From Mucilaginibacter aquariorum (lineage in GTDB: Bacteria; Bacteroidota; Bacteroidia; Sphingobacteriales; Sphingobacteriaceae), in contig NZ_JANHOH010000007.1 in NCBI RefSeq assembly GCF_024498135.1, positions 164,575 to 228,574 on the forward strand: DNA of 64,000 bases, read 5' to 3'. The translations under genes were made by a program, and so were the position numbers. Shown here one piece after another: positions 58,234 through 64,000 of this stretch (within the stretch, counting starts at the first letter, position 1; the number at the start of each line of letters is the position of its first letter). The notes beneath the pieces were generated by a model, which did not search any database, had not been told where the DNA came from, and saw only the letters and a program-made list of their open reading frames with translations.

Positions 58234-61200
58234 ATGCAATCTCCACTCAATAAATATAACATCAAGTTTCAGGAAGCGCTGGCGGGTTTAAACCCCGAGC
58301 AATTGGCTGCGGTTAACCAAATGGATGGCCCTGTGCTGGTTGTTGCCGGCCCGGGTACGGGTAAAACGCAGATCCTGGCCGCGCGCATTGGTAAAATATT
58401 AACCGATACCGATGCCCTGCCAAGCGAGATCCTTTGCCTTACCTATACCGATGCCGGTGCTGTTGCCATGCGCAAGCGACTGTTCGAGTTTATTGGTCCG
58501 GATGCTTATCGCATTAACATATACACCTTCCATGCGTTTTGTAACGAGATCATTCAGGAAAATCTGGAGTATTTTGGCAAGCTGAATTTGGAGGCTCTGT
58601 CTGATCTGGAATCGGCAATGCTGTTTCAGGAATTGATAGATGATTTTGGGAACGACCACCCACTAAAGCGCTTTACCGGCGACAAATACTATGATGCCCC
58701 GCGATTGAAAAAACTGTTCTCGACCATGAAAACCGAGAACTGGACAGAAGAGCTGATCAAACAAGCGGTACAGGAATATTTAGACGACTTGCCGAACCGC
58801 GAGGAGTTTATTTATAAACGGGCGAATCTAAAGGCAGGCATTAACATAGGCGACCCCAAGCAAAAAGACATTGATAAGGTGCAGGAAGCCATGAGCAAAA
58901 TGCTGGCTGCCGTTGGCGAGTATAAGAATTACGCGGCCAAAATGCGCGACAAAAACTGGTACGATTATGACGACATGATCCTTTGGGTGCTAAAAGCCTT
59001 CCGTGAAAATGACGAGATCCTGCGCCGTTACCAGGAGCGTTACCAGTACATCCTGGTTGATGAGTTTCAGGATACCAGCGGTTCGCAAAACCAGCTGTTA
59101 AGGTTTTTATTGAACTACTGGGAAACACCGAACGTATTTGTGGTGGGCGATGACGACCAGTCGATATTTAAGTTTCAGGGGGCAAACATGAAGAACATTC
59201 TTGATTTTGCCGGCGATTATGTAGAAACCCTGCAAACGGTCGTACTCAAGCATAATTACCGCTCCAATCAGCATATCCTTGATATTTCAAAGGCGCTGAT
59301 CAACAATAACCGCGAGCGTTTAACCGCACAGCTTAACCTCGATAAAAACCTGAGATCGTCGCACCCGCGCTTTAATAGCGAGGTTGTTGAGCCTGTAATA
59401 AAAGAATATGAAAACCCAAGCCAGGAACTGGTTGATGTTGCACTGCAAATAAAACAACTGGTAACCAAAGGCACCCCACCGGGCGAAATTGCGGTGATAT
59501 ACCGTAACCACAGCCAGGTAGAAGAGTTGCTGCATTATTTAGAAACCCAGCAAATAGCGGTGAATACCAAACGCAAAATTGATGTGCTTACCATTCCCTT
59601 CGGCGAAAAGATCATCAACATACTGCGTTACCTGGCCATGGAGCTTGATTCACCATATAGCGGTGACGAGTTGCTGTTCGAGATACTGCATTACGACCTG
59701 TTCACTATCCCGCCTATCGAGGTCGCTAAGGCAAGTATTGCTGTTTCTAAGGAGAATTATGGCACGGCAAGTAATAACGCGCCCAAGACCTCGCTACGCC
59801 GTTACATCCACGAGATGCGTGTAGTGGCACAAACAGATCTGTTCAGCAAACAGCCTACGCAGGAAATGAAATTCCTGATCAATGATATTGATGAGCTGCT
59901 AAAATCGGCAGTGAGCGTTACGCTGCAACAGTTCTTTCAGGATGTGATAGCTAAGATGGGCATCCTCAAATATATTATGAAACAGCCGGATAAAGGGGTG
60001 CATATGCAGATCCTGACCAGCTTTTTCGACTTTTTGAAGGATGAAAGCCGTAAGAACCCCGAAATTAAACTGGGCGACCTGATCGCTACTATCGACCTGA
60101 TGCGCAAAAACAATATCAGGCTTGATCTGAATAAGGTTATCTTTTCTGATAATGGCATCAACTTTTTAACTGCCCATGGTTCCAAAGGACTGGAATTTGA
60201 GCATGTGTTTTTCATAGGCTGCGATAAAAAAACATGGGACAGCAAAGGCCGTAACAGCGGCTTTAGTTACCCGGATACCCTGACAAGGGCGGCATCTGAT
60301 GATATCGCCCAAAAAGAAGAAGCCCGCAGGTTGTTTTACGTGGCGCTTACCCGTTCAAAACAATGCCTTAATATCTCTTATGCAGGTAAGGATAAGAACG
60401 GCAAAGACCAGGAACCATCTCAATTTATTGGCGAGATCCTGGCCGATACCCATCTGCAGGTTACCTATCCGCATGTGAGCAGTGATGATATGCTGGGCTT
60501 TTTTGCTACCCAGTTTAGCGAGGCCGATAAGCCCGTTGTTGAACTGCTGGACAGGAATTACATTAACCAATTGCTGCAAAATTATACGCTATCGGTTACG
60601 CACCTTAACAACTACCTGGATTGTCCGTTGCGCTTTTATTTCCAGTGCCTGATAAGGGTACCATCGGGTAAAAGCCCGTCGGCTACATTTGGGCAGGCGG
60701 TGCACTGGGCTTTAAATAAGGCCTACCGCAGGTTAAAAGAGAACAATAACGAGTTTATATCTACCGAAGAATTTGTTAAGGAATTTCGCTGGTATATGTA
60801 CCGCAACCGCGATTCGTTCACTAAAACCGACTTTAAGTTACGGGTAGATTATGGCGACAAGATACTACCGCCATACTACGAGCAAAACGTGCCCACCTGG
60901 AACAAAGTAGCCCAAACCGAGCGCAGCATTAAAAATATTGAGGTAGCAGGTGTGCCCATTAAAGGTAACTTGGATAAGATAGAGTTTGACGGCAAAAATG
61001 TAACCGTTGTAGACTACAAAACTGGCCGTGTGCGCAACGCGAAGGATAAACTGCAATACCCAACCAACGAACAGCCCAACGGCGGCGATTACTGGCGCCA
61101 GGCCGTGTTTTACAAAATCTTAATTGATAACGACCGCACCAACGATTGGGAAGTGGTAAACACTATTTTTGATTTTGTGGAGCCGGTTAAAGAGGGTGAA

Positions 61201-61404
61201 TATTACAAAGAGAAAATTGTGATCAGTCCGCAGGATATTGAGGATGTAACCGAACAGATAACCACTGTTTACCAAAAAATAATGGCCCACGATTTCAGCA
61301 CCGGCTGCGGCAAAAAAGAATGCGACTGGTGCCACTTCGTGAAAAGCAATTTTAAACAACCCGAAGGTTTGTTGGAAGTTGCTGAGGGGGATGATGAGGA
61401 GTAA
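58234..61404 (+). CDS. UvrD/PcrA-like helicase fused to a RecB-type nuclease
   Basis: The protein is 1056 aa from the ATG at 58234; the upstream open frame of 50 codons is outside the helicase fold. Walker A is GPGTGKTQILAARI, motif II region LVDEFQDTSG, motif III GDDDQSIFKFQG, and the later helicase motifs include LTAHGSKGLEFEHVFF and RRLFYVALTRSK. From about residue 800 there is a PD-(D/E)XK nuclease of RecB/AddB type with GNLDKIEF and VVDYKTGR. Cysteines LDCPLRF and CGKKECDWC could hold an iron-sulfur cluster, as in AddB and Cas4. It may act in DNA end processing. Confidence 0.9.
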   Translation: MQSPLNKYNIKFQEALAGLNPEQLAAVNQMDGPVLVVAGPGTGKTQILAARIGKILTDTDALPSEILCLTYTDAGAVAMRKRLFEFIGPDAYRINIYTFHAFCNEIIQENLEYFGKLNLEALSDLESAMLFQELIDDFGNDHPLKRFTGDKYYDAPRLKKLFSTMKTENWTEELIKQAVQEYLDDLPNREEFIYKRANLKAGINIGDPKQKDIDKVQEAMSKMLAAVGEYKNYAAKMRDKNWYDYDDMILWVLKAFRENDEILRRYQERYQYILVDEFQDTSGSQNQLLRFLLNYWETPNVFVVGDDDQSIFKFQGANMKNILDFAGDYVETLQTVVLKHNYRSNQHILDISKALINNNRERLTAQLNLDKNLRSSHPRFNSEVVEPVIKEYENPSQELVDVALQIKQLVTKGTPPGEIAVIYRNHSQVEELLHYLETQQIAVNTKRKIDVLTIPFGEKIINILRYLAMELDSPYSGDELLFEILHYDLFTIPPIEVAKASIAVSKENYGTASNNAPKTSLRRYIHEMRVVAQTDLFSKQPTQEMKFLINDIDELLKSAVSVTLQQFFQDVIAKMGILKYIMKQPDKGVHMQILTSFFDFLKDESRKNPEIKLGDLIATIDLMRKNNIRLDLNKVIFSDNGINFLTAHGSKGLEFEHVFFIGCDKKTWDSKGRNSGFSYPDTLTRAASDDIAQKEEARRLFYVALTRSKQCLNISYAGKDKNGKDQEPSQFIGEILADTHLQVTYPHVSSDDMLGFFATQFSEADKPVVELLDRNYINQLLQNYTLSVTHLNNYLDCPLRFYFQCLIRVPSGKSPSATFGQAVHWALNKAYRRLKENNNEFISTEEFVKEFRWYMYRNRDSFTKTDFKLRVDYGDKILPPYYEQNVPTWNKVAQTERSIKNIEVAGVPIKGNLDKIEFDGKNVTVVDYKTGRVRNAKDKLQYPTNEQPNGGDYWRQAVFYKILIDNDRTNDWEVVNTIFDFVEPVKEGEYYKEKIVISPQDIEDVTEQITTVYQKIMAHDFSTGCGKKECDWCHFVKSNFKQPEGLLEVAEGDDEE

Positions 61405-61747
61405 AGCCCTTTATCACTACAATTAACCCAATGTCATTTCGAACGAACCGGGGCAGGGCTGTGTAATGGGGTGAGGAGAAATCTTTTACACCATGCATCG
61501 TTTAAGCAAAGTTCGCTGATCGCCTGTAAAAGATTTCTCCTCGTACCTCGTTCGAAATGACAGGTTCGTTAATCAGAAAAGCAAAACCTGTAGTTCTTTT
61601 GAACCGATAGCCCCGCTATCCGCTTATACGCCCGCAGGCATTAAGCGCGAGGCCGGTATCCGCTGCTATCGGGTTTAAGTAGAATGTGAATAACTTGATA
61701 AGTAGTTCGTAATGCTACAACTTATATTAGCACATCTAATCAAAGCA
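61405..61747. other. Intergenic region with a MITE-like palindrome
   Basis: No gene is seen before the KAP NTPase start. The left part carries a palindromic repeat (see 61432-61562). The remainder, to 61747, has no clear motif apart from a short A/T-rich stretch near the NTPase start. Confidence 0.55.
61432..61562. repeat. MITE-like palindrome, left copy (131 bp)
   Basis: The ends TGTCATTTCGAACGA (61432-61446) and 61548-61562 are perfect inverted repeats. A further 18-bp perfect inverted pair lies inside (61473-61490 with 61525-61542, containing GGAGAAATCTTTTACA). The same 15-bp ends occur at 63479-63591. Confidence 0.8.
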
Positions 61748-63277
61748 ATGAAAAAGAACTCTTTGACCTATATTGATCAAGAAAGCGTAAAATCGGATTT
61801 CAAATACCATTTAGATAACGAAGCAAACAGTAGAATTTTGTTTTCAGCTCGATTTGGAACTGGAAAATCAACTTTTCTAAATAATTTTTTTAGTCAGTCT
61901 AATAATGAATATATAACATTAAAACTTTATCCAGTCAACTACTCGATTTCACATAATAAAGATGTGTTCGAATTAATTAAATATGATTTAATATATGAAT
62001 TACTTTCAAAGTACCCAGAAAAAGTAGACCTCCAGAAAAATGAATATTCTTCAGCGTTAGTTGCTCAAATGTTTCTGTTACATGGGCTTAAGATAGAACC
62101 TTTGTTAAAATCAATTTTAAAAGCATCTGCGCCAGAGTCGGAGGTTTATACAGACATTGTGAATCAATTATCCGGAATTGTGAAACAGTATTCGAATTAT
62201 AAAGAGGATGTTGAAAAAAATGAATTGGATATCCTGAATAGATATATTAACCAATTGAAAAGCTATAAAGGCACAGCTCATGAATATGATGAGGTATCAG
62301 AGGTCATAACCTCAATGTTGAGTAATGTCAAGCGGTCTTTGATGAATGACAGCGATGACAAGAGCGTTAAAACGGTTTTGATAATAGATGATATTGATAG
62401 ATTAGATCCTGAGCATGTATTCCGACTGTTCAACATATTTAGTGCGCATTATGATAGTGTGACCGAAGAAAATAAGTTTAGTTTCGATAAAGTAGTCTTT
62501 GTTTGCGACTATAATAATATAAGGCTGATGTATGAACACAGGTACGGTAAAGGTGTAGATTTTAGCGGATATATTGACAAATTCTTTTCGACGGAACTTT
62601 TTAATTATGATAACAGAAAGTATGTCAAAAGTAGAATAAGAGAAATCCTTATTAATAAGCCTCAAGGGATTCCTGAGGATTTATTAACCACTTACTCTGC
62701 TTTTTCTAATAGCTCTTTTTATAGAGCATTTGAACACATATTATTGTGTCTATTTAATATAAATGCAATTACATTAAGAAATCTTGAACAATTTACTTGT
62801 TATGACACTCCAAGTTATTCGTTTTCAGCGGGCTCTAACCAATATCCTTTTAAAGCGAAAGAGTATCCTTTTTTAGTTTTAACTCATTTACTTAAGAGAT
62901 TATATGACGTAAATTCTCTCGAACATTTTTTTAAAATTTTATCCAAAAAGAACGAGATTGATATCAGTTTAAATGCTGATTTTACTTCAGAACCTCAAAT
63001 AAGGTATTTGAAAGAAATTTGTTTAGATTTTTTAGTCGATAATAAAATCATTTTTAGTTCAGAGCCTGTGGGTGACTTAGAAGCAAAAGGAATGATTGTT
63101 TTAAATGAAAAAGCTGTTTATTATAAATTAGATAGAAATTCTTCTTCTCGAATGCGATATCCAATTCTTTCAAACGCCGAGCGGAATCAGACAATTACAC
63201 AATTAAAAGAGCAAACAAACGTCTTTGAATTTCTTTTAGAAGCGTTAGCGAAAACTGAAAATTTGGTGATTTTATAA
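61748..63277 (+). CDS. KAP-type P-loop NTPase, A/T-rich
   Basis: From the ATG at 61748 it is 509 aa. The P-loop is ARFGTGKST (about residues 28-36), and the Walker B is VLIIDDIDRLDPEHVF (about 210). The pattern around KVVFVCDYNNIRLMYEHRYG and YIDKFFSTELFNYDN is that of KAP NTPases, membrane-linked proteins of phage and host conflict or signalling. It is visibly richer in A and T than neighbouring genes, and is bracketed by palindromic repeats, which argues for acquisition by transfer. No partner gene is visible. Confidence 0.82.
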   Translation: MKKNSLTYIDQESVKSDFKYHLDNEANSRILFSARFGTGKSTFLNNFFSQSNNEYITLKLYPVNYSISHNKDVFELIKYDLIYELLSKYPEKVDLQKNEYSSALVAQMFLLHGLKIEPLLKSILKASAPESEVYTDIVNQLSGIVKQYSNYKEDVEKNELDILNRYINQLKSYKGTAHEYDEVSEVITSMLSNVKRSLMNDSDDKSVKTVLIIDDIDRLDPEHVFRLFNIFSAHYDSVTEENKFSFDKVVFVCDYNNIRLMYEHRYGKGVDFSGYIDKFFSTELFNYDNRKYVKSRIREILINKPQGIPEDLLTTYSAFSNSSFYRAFEHILLCLFNINAITLRNLEQFTCYDTPSYSFSAGSNQYPFKAKEYPFLVLTHLLKRLYDVNSLEHFFKILSKKNEIDISLNADFTSEPQIRYLKEICLDFLVDNKIIFSSEPVGDLEAKGMIVLNEKAVYYKLDRNSSSRMRYPILSNAERNQTITQLKEQTNVFEFLLEALAKTENLVIL

Positions 63278-63478
63278 CCACCTCTTAGGGCGAGCAGGCC
63301 AAAAGAAGTAGCCTCCACGGCGATTGACCGGGCGCATTATCTTAGTGGTCTACTTAGCATGAGAGATGCTGAAATAAATTCTGCATGACGGGTGTGATCA
63401 CTGCCAAGGGGCACATCGGCGAATAGATGCTTCACATACGTTCAGCATGACAAATTACTTATTACATCAAAAGCCCAA

Positions 63479-63591
63479 TGTCATTTCGAACGATAGAGAG
63501 AAATCTTGTTGATATGACAGGTGGAAACCTTGCATGTAGCATACTTTGCATATCGAACAAGATTTCTCCTCGTTCCTCGTTCGAAATGACA
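63479..63591. repeat. MITE-like palindrome, right copy (113 bp)
   Basis: TGTCATTTCGAACGA (63479-63493) and TCGTTCGAAATGACA (63577-63591) are the same 15-bp ends as the left copy. GAGAAATCTTGTT (63498-63510) pairs with 63557-63569. The two copies flank the KAP NTPase gene. Confidence 0.8.
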
Positions 63592-63835
63592 GGTTGGAAA
63601 TCGTTTACGATCGGCAAATCCCTAACCCCCTATCAAGAGGGAACCGCTGCGAATACTCGTTTACGCTAACAACCCAACTATATAAATTTTATTCAAACCT
63701 TTGGTGACACAGTATTCGCAGTAGGCATTTATTCAATACGCTGATTATTAGAATATTAACGATGTTCGCGGTCTGCCTGTTGCGTGAACGTGAACACCTG
63801 GCTAATACACCTGGCCTTTTCAAGAGGGAAACCTA

Positions 63836-63872
63836 AAACAAAAAAGCCTCCAATTTGGAGGCTTTTTTGTTT
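63836..63872. terminator. Strong hairpin before the insertion sequence
   Basis: AAACAAAAAAGCCTCCAA (63836-63853) pairs with 63855-63872, with T-runs on each side. It looks like a two-way terminator, just to the left of the insertion-sequence end. Confidence 0.75.
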
Positions 63873-63879
63873 ATTTCTT

Positions 63880-64000
63880 TGTAGCGTCCTAAAATAAGTT
63901 GACACAAAAAGTGTTAACAGATGAAAGAACAAGAAGTTAAGGTTTACCAAAGGAAGACCCAAAAAGATTACAGTTTAGCGTTCAAACTGGAGATTGTGGA
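63880..64000 (+). mobile_element. Left end of an IS3-family-like insertion sequence (right side outside window)
   Basis: TGTAGCGTCCTAAAATAAGTT at 63880 begins with TG and resembles IS3-type terminal repeats of Bacteroidota, as far as I recall. A transposase start follows at 63921. The right end is outside the window, so the family cannot be fixed fully. Confidence 0.65.
63921..64000 (+). CDS. IS3-like transposase orfA, 5' part
   Basis: ATG at 63921 opens a frame reading MKEQEVKVYQRKTQKDY followed by SLAFKLEIV, the start of a helix-turn-helix DNA-binding segment as in orfA of IS3-family elements. Only 26 full codons are in the window, so the rest cannot be judged. The gene lies 41 bases inside the element's left end. 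Confidence 0.7.
   Translation, partial: MKEQEVKVYQRKTQKDYSLAFKLEIV

Larger units (their letters stand above)
63278..63879. other. Repeat-rich intergenic region
   Basis: No gene is supported. It holds two small palindromes of the form ATGCTGAA-n-TTCTGCATGAC and AGCATGAC (63365-63387 and 63426-63450), the right MITE-like copy (63479-63591), and short repeats similar to those near 29050 (GCGTGAACGTGAACAC). The open frame inside the right copy is an artefact of the repeat. Confidence 0.55.

Noticed and set aside
61432..63591. CRISPR array
   Set aside because: The repeats are inverted palindromes with only two copies, not regularly spaced direct repeats with spacers.
63478..63669. Open frame of 63 codons
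   Set aside because: It is formed by the arms of the right MITE-like palindrome and is not expected to be translated.

Overview
The window looks like chromosome of a Sphingobacteriaceae-type Bacteroidota (Mucilaginibacter/Pedobacter-like). The evidence is recurrent TAnnTTTG promoter boxes, a SusC/RagA-type plug sequence, DUF4142, permease-prefix FtsX and GH-A secreted enzymes, and the overall protein flavour. Species cannot be fixed from sequence alone. About 50 protein genes, one initiator tRNA and a cluster of six unusual small RNAs are supported.

Region 1 (1-3163) is the most unusual part. The end of a TROVE/Ro60-like protein gene is followed by six tandem Y-RNA-like units, each 76-136 nt. 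Each unit has a closing stem, a conserved GCCGTA/TACTTC core and, in five of six, recognisable pieces of tRNA. In units 2, 3 and 5 the T-arm lies 5' of D-arm material, so the tRNA is circularly permuted, and the break falls at a different place in each. Two overlapping RlaP-like nucleotidyltransferase genes follow. Together this reads as an RNA quality-control or repair locus.

Region 2 (3220-9571) is a compact operon with polyamine-type enzymes at a membrane: a SpeD-like protein lacking the usual catalytic Cys, a DUF4178 membrane protein, a 58-residue membrane peptide, DUF350, a membrane-anchored spermidine synthase, a Tat/lipobox flavin oxidoreductase and a histidine-bearing multi-spanning protein. 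The pathway is not known to me.

Region 3 (9924-16321, minus strand) has a thioredoxin-fold lipoprotein without its CXXC, a GH-A beta-galactosidase-like enzyme and a VIT-VWA-plug-TPR-DUF2135 fusion. A duplicated fragment of the fusion gene's tail sits downstream of the glycosidase. Region 4 (16486-28783) carries succinate dehydrogenase (sdhC-sdhA-sdhB, split by an S23 four-helix-bundle gene flanked by repeats), a thioredoxin, a Gfo/Idh oxidoreductase, DUF4142, gcvH-VanZ, feoA-feoB, a SprT-like protein and gltX.

Region 5 (29175-34190, minus strand) is the Anbu proteasome-like operon: permuted ATP-grasp, alpha-E, transglutaminase, Anbu, transglutaminase. Region 6 (34477-54856) is a mixture: GT87, a GH30-like glycosidase, two tandem beta-barrels, SGNH hydrolase, NTF2-like, xth, GNAT, an outer-membrane barrel, an ArsR/SRPBCC pair with visible operators, acyltransferase, FtsX permease, dienelactone hydrolase, a PhyH dioxygenase and a PRC-barrel protein. 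Region 7 (54934-64000) has tRNA-fMet, era, der and a UvrD-nuclease fusion helicase. It ends with an A/T-rich KAP-type NTPase gene bracketed by two copies of a palindromic MITE-like repeat, and the left end of an IS3-like insertion sequence runs off the window.
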